Positions 33,335 to 42,296 of a DNA stretch of 64,000 nt are shown here, in pieces. Within the stretch, counting starts at the first letter, position 1, and every line of letters begins with the position of its first letter. A program made the position numbers and the translations under genes. The DNA is from Amphibalanus amphitrite (Eukaryota > Arthropoda > Thecostraca > Balanomorpha > Balanidae), in the NCBI RefSeq assembly GCF_019059575.1, contig NW_024881969.1, forward strand, positions 124,001-188,000. Reading direction: 5' to 3'. The notes beneath the pieces were generated by a model that saw only the letters and a program-made list of their open reading frames with translations, did no database searches and was not told the origin of the DNA.

Positions 33335-33484
33335 CTTGCTATAATTTGAAAGTCGCCGAACCAGTTGGCCTGGGGAATGGACGAGGATGTCCATTGTTTC
33401 GGTGACTCAAATTTAGCAGTCCTTTCTCGGTCAGGCTTGATGGATCCACCGTCACTTAGCGCGGTACTTCTAAGACAGACTGTA

Positions 33485-33699
33485 CAAGGCACTTACATCA
33501 TACACTGATCTGATGTGACACACTACTCGAAACTGGCCATCCTGGCTCGGAGCAGTTTCACTTCGTCACGGAGTTTTGAACACACTTAGTGCGCACATCG
33601 CGGGCGATATCCGCATCTTTCTGTCGAGGAACTCTGCGGTAAGACAGATGCTGCAAGAAAACCTGACAATAATGTAACTTTAAGGTACATATACGAGTA
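33485..33699. other. No gene seen
   Basis: Flanking sequence between the MITE end and the Harbinger relic; nothing is supported. Confidence 0.4.
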
Positions 33700-33975
33700 A
33701 TTAGCAGTATTCAAACATTATTTAAATTTCTTACAATGATATTGCTGAGACATGTTCCACCTCTGACCTGAATAAAACAATAATTCCAGCAGTATGTATA
33801 CGATAGCTGGCCTGCGGAGCTCGTGTCGCAGCTCATCCATGGTGGTCTGGCGTGTGGTGCGCTCCTCAACCACTGCCCTGATCACTAGTTCTGTGAACAG
33901 CTTACGAGCAGCAATCCTTTTCCTTCCACGGTTACATATGCCGCGTGCTCCTGGCATGTTGCTGCACAGGAGTCT
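33700..33975 (-). pseudogene. Harbinger-like transposase 3' fragment, copy 1
   Basis: Minus-strand text GRKRIAARKLFTELVIRAVV and TTMDELRHELRRPAIV matches, frame for frame, the end of the Harbinger relic at 39690-40400, which carries a single-base deletion here. At nucleotide level the copies share about 170 bp. The rest of the gene is missing. A LINE 3' end abuts it at 33993. Confidence 0.55.
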
Positions 33976-33992
33976 TGCTTGTCTCGTGCAAT

Positions 33993-34046
33993 GATGGGCG
34001 CAAAATGACCTTAGTAGTCGGCGTGCCCAAAAGCCCCAATTAACAA
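33993..34046 (+). mobile_element. LINE 3'-end fragment (same family as LINE A, B and C)
   Basis: Only the last 54 bases of the LINE 3' UTR are present: TGGGCGCAAAATGACC, GTCGGCGTGCCCAAAAGCCC and the AATTAACAAAC tail. This is an extreme 5' truncation, consistent with aborted target-primed reverse transcription. Confidence 0.75.
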
Positions 34047-34059
34047 ACGAGGATATGAT

Positions 34060-35729
34060 TCATCTGAAACATTTATCCGACTCTATTGTGACTCCACAAC
34101 TATTCTCTATACGCGACCGAAGCTGTGACATCACTTTCTTGGCGCAGTCAGCTGCTGGGCGTAAACAAACTTTCGCTCGAGCGATATCAGTGGTGAGACG
34201 GTTTTCGCAGGGGGTAAACTGCTGGTGCACCAGCCGGAGGGGGGGGGGTACGTTCAGGTGCACACGATGGAGGGAGAACGTTGCGGATCGTGAAGCCCTT
34301 GTCAGCCACTTTAAAGTCACCTGGAGACAGTCTTTCCAAGATCCCGCTGCGCAGGGCTATGTCTTTGTCGGATGCCGACCCCAGGAACAAATCACTCACA
34401 AAAACCACAGTGCCATCAGGCGCCCAAAACCCCCAATTCATCATCAGGGCATTGTGAGCAGGTGCATTGTCGTGGTGAAGCAGCCACGAGTTGCCCTGCC
34501 ACAACTCCCGCCTCTTCTCGCGCACTGCACGAAGCAGACGCCGCAGTACTTCTTTGTACACATGTTGGTTGACTGTCTGGCCCTGTGGCAAGAACTCGCA
34601 GTGGACGATGCCCCTCACATCGAAGAAAGCGATCAACATGACCTTGAAGCTGGACCTGGACTGCCTTGCTTTCTTCGGCCGTGGCGACGCCGGACTCTTC
34701 CATTGAAGGCTCTGGCGTTTGGTCTCCGGGTCGTACTCAAATACCCAGGACTCATCGCCGGTGATGACTCTCCTGAGCGAGTCTGGTTCAGTTTCCAGAC
34801 GCTCGAGGATGTCCTGACACACCTGCATGCGTCGTCCCTTCTGGTCATCGTTCAGGAGTCTCGGCACCATCTTCGCACAGACTTTCTGCATGCCCAGATC
34901 TTCAGTGATAATCTTCCACACGCTGTTGTGGTTCATGCCAAGCTCATCTGCGATCTGTCGAACAGTCAACCGACGATCGTCACGCACCATCTGCTTGACG
35001 CGCTCAACATTGGCCTCATTCCTGCTCGTTGAGGGTCTTCCACTCCTGGGGTCATCTTCCACGTCCTCCCGGCCCTCTTTGAACCTCTTGCACCACCCAA
35101 AAACACGTGAGCGTGACATTGTCTCATCCCCGTACACTTTTTGCAGCATGCCCAGTGCTTCTGACGGCGTTTTCCCTAACTGCACCAAAAACTTCAAGTT
35201 TGTTCGCTGTTCAGCGCTCATTATTAAACGACCTGCAACAGAGGACATGATTTTAAAAGCACGTAAGAAAAAGATTAGTGACTGTAGACTGAGGGTTGGG
35301 AGCGCAGTTGTATACTCCAGAAGGATTACTTTGAAGGGGAAATATGGTGGTTTGTGGCTTGGGTTTGAAATTCATCTTTTAGGACACCAGTCTTGGAACT
35401 TTAATGACACACCTCGTATTTAACCGTTTTGCATTCTTTGTAGGATTAGAATGTGATTGACTGGTTTACAGAAGCGCCTGGCTTTTCCGCCTGAATCATC
35501 AGACAATGATGCACGTAGTGCGTGCAAAACAAGCCTTAAAGGCAAGCGGTTGAGCCTGCCTGATAGCCTCGGCGGGAGGCCAAAACACTAGCTCTCTCAG
35601 CGCCTCTGCAATGCATGACAAATGCATAGCAAAGAGTTTGCCTACATGACCTCTCGATACTTCAAAGTCATCAGCTATGGCGTCGGAACTCCTGTTCAGC
35701 TTGATTTTCATCAACACAATCAAACACAC
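34060..35729 (-). pseudogene. DDE_4-type (HTH plus DDE) transposase interrupted by mariner
   Basis: Upper part (about 35419-35729): LIVLMKIKLNRSSDAIADDF and ELVFWPPAEAIRQ, the helix-turn-helix start of DDE_4 proteins, then SYKECKTVK just before the mariner TIR. Lower part (34060-34434): GFWAPDGTVVFVSDLFLGSA, SDKDIALRSGILERL and VADKGFTIRNVLPP, the catalytic DDE_4 core with VSD and ADKGF landmarks, passing with a frameshift into LNVPPPLRLVHQQFT. The protein order is collinear across the mariner, which shows the mariner inserted into this gene. Frameshifts and a stop near CIIV mark it as dead. Confidence 0.7.
34435..35416 (-). mobile_element. mariner insertion, 3'-truncated, fused in frame to DDE_4
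   Basis: The 5' terminus on the minus strand is CGAGGTGTGTCATTAAAGTT next to TA (35417-35418), a mariner-type end. The transposase starts near 35248 (MSSVAGRLIMSAEQRTNLKF). It has helix-turn-helix text (RQIADELGMNHNSVWKI), the first Asp in VITGDESWVFEYD and the second in LLHHDNAPAHN. The sequence then passes at about 34435 straight into DDE_4 codons (NWGFWAPDGT), so the last third including the final Asp and the right TIR is lost. The continuous ORF spans 35248-34187 (353 codons). It is a chimera of two transposase families, probably formed by deletion. Confidence 0.75.
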
Positions 35730-35856
35730 CTAAGCACTCGGACCTGGTCCAGCAGCGTGGTGAATATGGTCATGAGCCAAAATATGTACAGCTTTTAGGT
35801 AGCCTGAAGGCACACCAATATACCTTTTTGGGTCCTTCTCTATACAAGATGCATTT

Positions 35857-36202
35857 CAAGCTTATTTTGCTGCCAAATTCCAGGTCTTCTTGGTCCCTGT
35901 CTTCTTCTTTGTCTCAATACTCTTCATTTGCTCTACACAATGTAAGATTGTTTCATTTTGCTCTTGCGGAGTACACATATTTCGTCCTTGGAACTCCCCA
36001 AGTTCTCTGATGACTTGCTGATTTTCTTCTGCCGATTTCCTTATAATATAATTCTCATTTGGTATTTCAGTACTTCTTCCAACTGATCAGTCTCTGGTTC
36101 CAGCTTTCTGTACTCGGATTCTGAGTTTGGGCCACTGGCTTTGCCTCCAGATGTGGTGTGTGGATGAGGATTGTTTGGCGACATGGTCCTCACGTCAGCA
36201 GC
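35857..36202 (-). pseudogene. Charged coiled-coil coding fragment, unrecognised
   Basis: The minus strand encodes MSPNNPHPHTTSGGKASGPN, ESEYRKLEPETDQLEEVLKY, then after a frameshift ENQQVIRELGEFQGRN and NETILHCVEQMKSIETKKK, ending at TAA. It is heptad-like and polar, reminiscent of a LINE ORF1 or host coiled-coil N-terminus. No family is assigned. The Gypsy 3' LTR begins right upstream at 36238. Confidence 0.35.
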
Positions 36203-37015
36203 CAGAGAAGGGTAGCGGACTAGGTGCGTTTTGAGGACTTTAGTGTCTGGATGCACTAATAACTGTTTGTTTGAGCGTAAACGAATATATTGTAACTGAA
36301 AGATGAAACGCGCGCACTCAAGATACCAGGGCGGAAGCAACAGACAGCGTCCACAGCGTTGCCGTGGACGAGCACGAAACATGTTTGTAGAAACGAACGA
36401 AATAAATAAAGTTACAATCAGCGGCGTGAGAAATTAATGTCAATAAAAAGCGGATGATATGTTGAGGCAAGACGACAAGACAAGTTCGGTTTACGAACAT
36501 CAAATTTAGAGTAATTCGCGTTTAACAATATTACACAATTAAGATGAAATACAAATGTTCTTTAAATTAAACAGCTGACGAGAATCGACAATGATAGCGC
36601 GCGAGTTACAGAAAGAATACAAACATTGAAAGGAACAGCGTAACAAAATGATTATCGCGGTACGGTCCATTACAGGGCCCTTTATTCCTCAGCGCACACC
36701 CTCACGCCGTCAGTGCATGTCGCCCACTGACCCACCATGCCACAGATTCACACCTCGTAGGCACCCATCACGTCATCACCAGCCAATCACACGTCCATAC
36801 GTCATTTCAATTACTGCTCGAGTTCATAGCACCGGAGAGCACCGAATGCAACCCGGCCTTACCGGCATCCAGCGTCGGCGGCGGCGGCTCACACTGGGCG
36901 GGCGGCCGCTCATCCTGACTCATGCATTCGTCACACTCCCCACCCAGCCGCTGCACACCCCCCGGCTCCACGAGGCCTCACCGTACATCACACCAAAACT
37001 GCATCACGCTACACT

Positions 37016-37327
37016 CTACAGTCTACACAGGAATTGCCAAGGGTACTGACGCCCCATCATGGTCAGGGTGTAGTCCGTGTAGCCCACTGTCCGGATCCTG
37101 GCCTCGTTGGCAGCAGCGAGGCTGGGGACAGCGGCCGTGTCCACTTGCGCGCCAGCGGGCAGCTTGGTGGGTGGCAGAACACTTATTTGCGCGCCTGTGT
37201 CTACCAAGAACTGGCAGTGTCCGCCCTCCACCAGTAGTAGCTGCGCCGGCGTTGGGAGGCCTGAGGGTGGCGGCGTCAACATCCTCAGGCAGTGCCGTTT
37301 CCCTGCCATGTGCAGGGAGGTCGGCAC
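37016..37327 (-). pseudogene. Gypsy aspartic protease fragment
   Basis: The minus frame encodes GHCQFLVDTGAQISVLPPTK, the retropepsin active-site block (DTGA), and continues to GRQYPWQFLCRL before a stop. The flap and second half are missing. In life the enzyme would process Gag-Pol. It lies downstream of gag as expected. Confidence 0.75.
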
Positions 37328-38036
37328 TTGTGCGCATCAGCTCCGAACCTTGCATGGTAGAAGCAGAGCCCGTCGCTGTGCGCCCTGCTCCGAGACTGGG
37401 ACCTGGTCCGGCTTCTGTTCCCCGAGTGGCGCTAGGGTGAGGTGCCACGCCTGTGGCCACAGCTGCATGAGATCGGAGATGGAGATCTGTGGCGTTGCCG
37501 CTCTCGGTCGGTCTGGGCAGTCTCCATCCTGCCGACGGCTGCCGTCAGGCTCGCGATCATGCTGTGCATGGCAGCCATTGCCCCTGTCTCTGGAGGTGCT
37601 TGTTCGGCTGTTGGCGTGGCAGGCAGCAGTGCCATGTCGCTGGTGATGGCTGCCTTTCCCAGGGTGCCTGGGGTAGCCGCAGATGCTACCAGGTATCTGT
37701 CAGCTGCCGTGGCCAGCTGCTGTCAGCTGCCGTGGCCAGCTGCTGTCAGCTGCCGTGGCCAGCTGGTCCAGAGGGGTGTCCTCCGCCAGCAGAGGCAGAG
37801 CTGCTCGAGTGGCCTGAGGGAGGCGCTGCAGAAACAACCAGGTCGAACTTGATGGCGTCGTCGGTGATGCCCGCCACGCGGCAGGCGCAGTCGACCTGGG
37901 CCAGCCACAGGCCCATGTCGTCCGCAGAGAACGGCGGGAGCCTGAAGGCGGCGTACGGCCGAGATGAGGCCGGTTGCGGAGCCGGGGGTTCCTGCCGCTG
38001 CAGCGGCGGCTGCTGCTGCTCAGGCTGCGTCGTCAT
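37328..38036 (-). pseudogene. Gypsy gag remnant
   Basis: It begins MTTQPEQQQPPLQRQEPPAP and contains FRLPPFSADDMGLWLAQVDC then GITDDAIKFDLVVSA, the N-terminal capsid block of this Gypsy group. After a three-fold 23-bp repeat at about 37692-37760 the frame breaks repeatedly and only a low-complexity tail (MATGVAPHPSATRG) connects to protease. The 23-bp period is not a multiple of three, so repeat-number change itself would shift the frame. Confidence 0.65.
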
Positions 38037-38104
38037 TGTCTCTGGGCCTCAGCGGTTAAAATACACGATGCACTCGGCGAGAAATTCTCGGAAAATAGCA
38101 ATCG

Positions 38105-38122
38105 ATCGCGTCGGGGTCACCA
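38105..38122 (-). promoter_or_regulatory. Gypsy primer-binding site
   Basis: TGGTGACCCCGACGCG on the minus strand, immediately after the LTR end. This is where a host tRNA 3' end would prime reverse transcription. Confidence 0.65.
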
Positions 38123-38363
38123 CTTTAGTGTCTGGATGCACTAATAACTGTTTGTTTGAGCGTAAACGAATATATTGTAACTGAAAGATGAAACGCGCGC
38201 ACTCAAGATACCAGCGAGCACTCTGCCAGATGGTTCGCAGACCACCCAGGGGTGAGAGGTTTTTCTGACAGCCTCTGAGAATGGTTCACCTTCGCAATCA
38301 CCACCCTTCTGTCATCACCTGTCCTCTTCGCGCGCCCCTAACCCCCAACAAACAAACAAACAC

Positions 38364-38689
38364 CTGTCCTCTTCACATAAACCTCTCTGACCCAGCCACT
38401 TGTAAATTTCTTGTAACAGTCCAAGTTTTTATAGTCCATGAGCTGGTCCTGGGTGTACGCACTTGATGAGAATAGGAGGTACATACCAACATGAATGTAT
38501 GAGATTGAGGGCCACAGCTCCACATTATCTTCCCATTCCTTCAGAGGCACTTCATAGGGGTCCGTACCAGAGAGATACCTAAGCTTGTCTTGTAAACCTT
38601 TCACGCCCTCTCTCATCTTGTATTGTACTAGAATAACCTGGTAAAAAGCCCTGATCAAGATCCACTTTTCTCCGTTTCACTCCTGCCAT
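38364..38689 (-). pseudogene. First-exon-like fragment of a SWIM/YqaJ-type gene
   Basis: ATG at 38689 opens MAGVKRRKVDLDQGFLPG. In a frame shifted by one base the text continues LQDKLRYLSGTDPYEVPLKE, YIHVGMYLLFSSSAYTQDQL and YKNLDCYKKFTSGWVREV. This is the N-terminal region of a repeat-like invertebrate protein family that also has SWIM-type zinc and YqaJ exonuclease domains. It ends at a donor-like ACAG/GTGTTT. The frame change near 38620 suggests a pseudogene unless a small intron is missed. A YqaJ domain relic appears separately at 56465-56839. It separates the Gypsy LTR remnant from further LTR-like pieces near 38862 and 39430. Confidence 0.5.
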
Positions 38690-39689
38690 GCTTAATACAC
38701 TCTCGCAAACAAGAAATTAACCAAGAGACGGCCTTAAACCCCCAACACACAGAAACCGCACCGCTCTCATAACACAAGTAAACACAACGGCGGCCTTTTC
38801 GGCGCAGGTTCGATACCCACTGTCATGGCGGCCGCACGCGGTACGTGACGTCAGTGAGAAGACCTTATACAGACATTGAAAGTAACACCGTAACAAAATG
38901 ATTATTAGCGTTAAGGTTGCTAAGTGAGTCCGGGCTAAGCTATTACGTTCGGTGTTTTGGCATTGGCTGGCCTCGACCCCTGGCCCCTTCCTGGGCTCTT
39001 CTGAAAGACGCCCTAGAAAGAACAGAGGGAGACAAAAAAATCGCTGCGCGCACTCCGTCGCTCGGCGTCCTAACGGAAAGGCCGCTTGGGCAGCGTTGCC
39101 TCGAGTCCAACATAAGTCGTATGTCGGACTTAATTACGTGCAGTTGTGGTAGCCGTTGTGGTTCCAGTGCCTGCGCCCACGCTGTGAGTTGCTAAAATAC
39201 ATTCCTGGTAGAAATCAACGCTGTTACAATATATCACCCACGTTCTAAAATCCATATATCTGCGCCTGTCGTGTGTGCGCGACATTTGGTGGCACTATAA
39301 GACCTGTAGTTCTCCCCGGCGCACCTAGGTGGCACTGCCTGTCCCGTGATGAGGCACGACCTGGCGCTGGCGGAGGTGGGAGGTGACTAGGGATGGCGCA
39401 ACTTCCCGCTTATATAATTTGCACGGTTCCATCGTGAAATGACCATTGCGGTACGGTCCACTACAGGACCTTGGCTGCCTCTTCTCCCTCCTCCACTTCC
39501 CTGACGATATCCTGGACAAAAGAATATCGCTGTAAAACGATGGTGCGTTTTTGACACACTGAAAAGTAGTATCACTGAGCATCAAAACCGTTAAAGGTAC
39601 AATTACATGTTATTAAAACTCAACTATCAGGTATGGAAGTATGTACCTAGGTACTCCCACGAAATATATAGTCTACGACAGTTTCTAAT
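38690..39689. other. No gene; scattered Gypsy-LTR-like pieces
   Basis: About 38862-38905 resembles 36612-36655 of the Gypsy LTR (ACCGTAACAAAATGATTAT). About 39432-39465 resembles 36650-36685 (GCGGTACGGTCCACTACAGG). The remainder holds no supported gene. Confidence 0.45.
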
Positions 39690-40400
39690 CTATGGTATGC
39701 ATACCATAGCTGGCCTGCGGACCTCGTGTCGCAGCTCTTCCACGGTGGTTTGGCGTGTGATGCGCTCTTCGACCAGTGCTCTGATCACTTTCTGTGAACA
39801 GCTTACGAGCAGCATTCCTTTTCCTTTCACGGGTACCTCTGCCGCGTGCTCCTGGCATGCTGCTTCGTAAACTCGTAGAGCCCTGCTGAGTCTGTAGTTA
39901 TACACTTTTCGCTGCATCTTCTACCCGTCTTCACTCTTCCCCTCATCCAGGGCTCTTCCGGGGTACGGCCGCATAATTTGTCTCTCGTAGCGGGAAGGCC
40001 TCGTCGCCTACAAAGCAGTGGGGTACCTCCCCTCCGGGCGCAACCGGCAAGTAAAGCTCTCCCGAGTGAGTCTTTGACCGAAACCGCAGCTGCCGAACAC
40101 GATGCTGCCGTGCTTTCTGTCGAAGGCGCCGACATGGACGTATTTGAAACGATAGTCGGCTTCGGCAGCTGCCATCAGCAGCACACTGCAGCCTGTTTGT
40201 ATGTAGTTGTAGAAGGCGGAACCCAATACATGTACGGTACCAATGTCGCACTGAGCTATGTGGCGCGTGCCGGAAACTAGCCAGTGGCCGGTGCGTGGGC
40301 TCGGCAGCTGGTGCTGGAGAGCTGGTGGGAGCCGTGGGCGCGTTCACAGAATGTGTGCTGCCCGTCGACATGGCCAGATAAAGTTTTGACCAACGGAGAT
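39690..40400 (-). pseudogene. Harbinger-like (DDE_4) transposase, copy 2, frameshifted
   Basis: In minus-strand order there is FYNYIQTGCSVLLMAAAEAD and YRFKYVHVGAFDRKHGS, VFGSCGFGQRL, then in a second frame PHCFVGDEAFPLRETNYAAV, and in a third frame KVYNYRLSRALRVYEAA. These are successive blocks of the Harbinger DDE domain, including the GDEAFPL block with a catalytic Asp. At least three frames are needed. The C-terminal part aligns with 33700-33975. Harbinger transposases normally work with a Myb-like partner, which I did not find here. Confidence 0.65.
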
Positions 40401-40609
40401 CACGTCGGGTCACCAATGTCTACCATGTAGCTCAGCGCCGGTGCGCCGGTACATGACGCACATAATAAAAAACGACTTTTAAGTTAGCTAACAAATAAGG
40501 ACGTCCTCCTCACCGAAATGCAGGGCATTTTTACATAACAATGCAATGAATGCCTCTGGTCCTGAGCACACTGTCACTGGGTGTGCTAGCCCGCTGTCGC
40601 AGCCCACGC

Positions 40610-41200
40610 ATTTGTCTCGACCGCGGCCATCCGTATCCAGATTGGCACCCCCAGGGCATCCTGAAGTTTGGCCTTTCCCGCTGTTGACAGGTGAATCATG
40701 TCTTCTTTGTACCACACCAGGCAGCTGGTGGCGAGGAGCCTGTTGTGCTCATTTCTTGTCAGCCGCCGGCCGAGCGGGGCGAACCGCGCCAGCTTCGGCA
40801 GTTGGTATTTGAGCCGCCGCTCCAGATGGAAGGCGGCTCTGTGCTCTCACCGGAGGTCCATCATCTTACCACTCAGGCGCGGCAGTGGGCCTAGCACAAC
40901 GACACGCTTCTTTCAGCAGCCTGGTGACGACCTCGAAGGCGTGATGAGCCACCGCCTGGAGCGCATCGTCGTCGAAGCTGGGCAGACCGGTGTACCGACT
41001 GAAGACATCGTTCCTGCTGAGCCAGAGGACGGCTTCTCCTTTCGCCATGCCGTCGTCCGCAGCTCGGCCGGACCACTCCTCCAGGATCCTGGGCAGGTCG
41101 TGGTCGGCGGATTCGGCTGTACATCACGCTGTCTCTGGCGACTGAGTCTCCAATCAGCAGGTGCAGGTGCAGCTTTGGCAGTTGATGATTCAACCACCGT
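40610..41200 (-). pseudogene. SGNH/GDSL-hydrolase-like relic, copy 2
   Basis: The minus strand shows HLHLLIGDSVARDSVMYSRI (block I, GDS), then in another frame AVLWLSRNDVFSRYTGLPSF (block III, RND for the usual GxND), and in a third frame WYKEDMIHLSTAGKAKLQDA (block V, D-x-x-H). Order and spacing fit an SGNH hydrolase of about 200 residues. Three frames and a stop near 40890 rule out function. It is homologous to 9130-9720, so this is a dispersed repeat family rather than a single host gene. What mobilised it is unknown. Confidence 0.5.
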
Positions 41201-41712
41201 CTCGAGATCGGATCATGAATCCTCGACGATGTCCATAGCACCAAAGACAATTCGAGCAGCGCATCCGGCCGCAGGCGCAGGTCCGCGGGGCGCGGACGTC
41301 ACGCAAGGTGACATTATAGGGAGCCGGGGCGGAACATCAGCGATTTTTGGACCTACATTGCGAAATGGCGATTTAAAACGTCTGCCTGCTTTATTGACAG
41401 CTCGCACTCATTTTTGTTTACTCCGCACGCAGAGCGCGTCGCGAACTCGAATATGTTGTGCCAACAGTAACGTCGAGCAGATGACAGTTGAGCTGACAGA
41501 ATCGCACGTTCACATTTAGTAACTACTCGTTCACACGATTTCACATCATCGGTAAACATTTTTATTACCCACAGATATCGCGGCTAACGAGGATTCACAG
41601 TTTTCAGAGGGCAACGTGCGTTCGCAACTTCTCACCACATGTTGAGAAAAGTGTAGGTACTGTTTGATGCACACTGCCCACGCTGTAGATTTTAATCCAG
41701 TCTGACTGCAAC
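41201..41712. other. No gene seen
   Basis: Only shadow ORFs; the LTR copy starts at 41713. Confidence 0.4.
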
Positions 41713-42296
41713 TGTAACCCCTTAAGCCGGTCCTGTGGGCCCATCGTCGCCTCCCCTCCGTATGTCTACTTTACTCTACATGACAAGTGGTAGGCAGGGA
41801 CGTCACCAGCCTTTACCCCGACTGCCACCCGGGCCACTGCCATCTACACTAATTGTACTAAACTATGCATCGTGGCTCAGGTGAATAACTCCGCCATTTT
41901 GGGGCACACGCGGTTGGAAGCGTACCCTCGTGGGTTTGGAGCTAAGCTCCTGAGCCGTGATGACTAAACTACAGTACCGAATGAATCGGACTCCGCTCAA
42001 CCTCCGTTCTCCTCCGACTCAACCCATCTCCAAATGCATCTGGTCAATTCAAACCCCATTTGTTGTAAAACCGAACATCATAAAGGACTGCGCATTGAAT
42101 TGGATCCGAGACGACCGATTATTTCCGTTTCTGCAAGTTTCTACCCTATCACTACCCTAACGGTTACCGACGCGCGAAACTACCTACGAACCTCCACCCC
42201 GGTGCGCCTATCCTAACTATGGGATGTGCTTTGAGCCCAGCATCAATCCCTGCGTGACAGGAACCTACCTCGAGCCAGCAGCAGAGAGCAGTCGGG

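Larger units (their letters stand above)
27749..33484. mobile_element. MITE copy 2, split by an LTR retrotransposon
   Basis: The left part (27749-27821) and right part (33335-33484) together reconstitute the palindromic MITE seen at 26965-27180. The break carries the 4-bp duplication CTTG (27818-27821 and 33335-33338). The MITE itself sits in a palindromic target, CCTTGTACAAGG, at its TA. Confidence 0.85.
36238..38214 (-). mobile_element. Decayed Gypsy LTR retrotransposon (gag and protease only)
   Basis: A 92-bp block identical at 36238-36329 and 38123-38214 marks the inner ends of the two LTRs. On the minus strand the upper copy is followed directly by TGGTGACCCCGACGCG, a standard Gypsy primer-binding-site sequence. 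Gag and protease remnants lie between. RT, RNase H and integrase are missing between about 37016 and the lower LTR. The lower LTR continues to about 36690, including an AATAAA-type signal region. The upper LTR is cut off at 38214. Confidence 0.75.

Noticed and set aside
34055..35032. 325-codon plus-strand ORF
   Set aside because: Antisense of the mariner/DDE_4 coding region. The minus strand carries the recognisable catalytic motifs.
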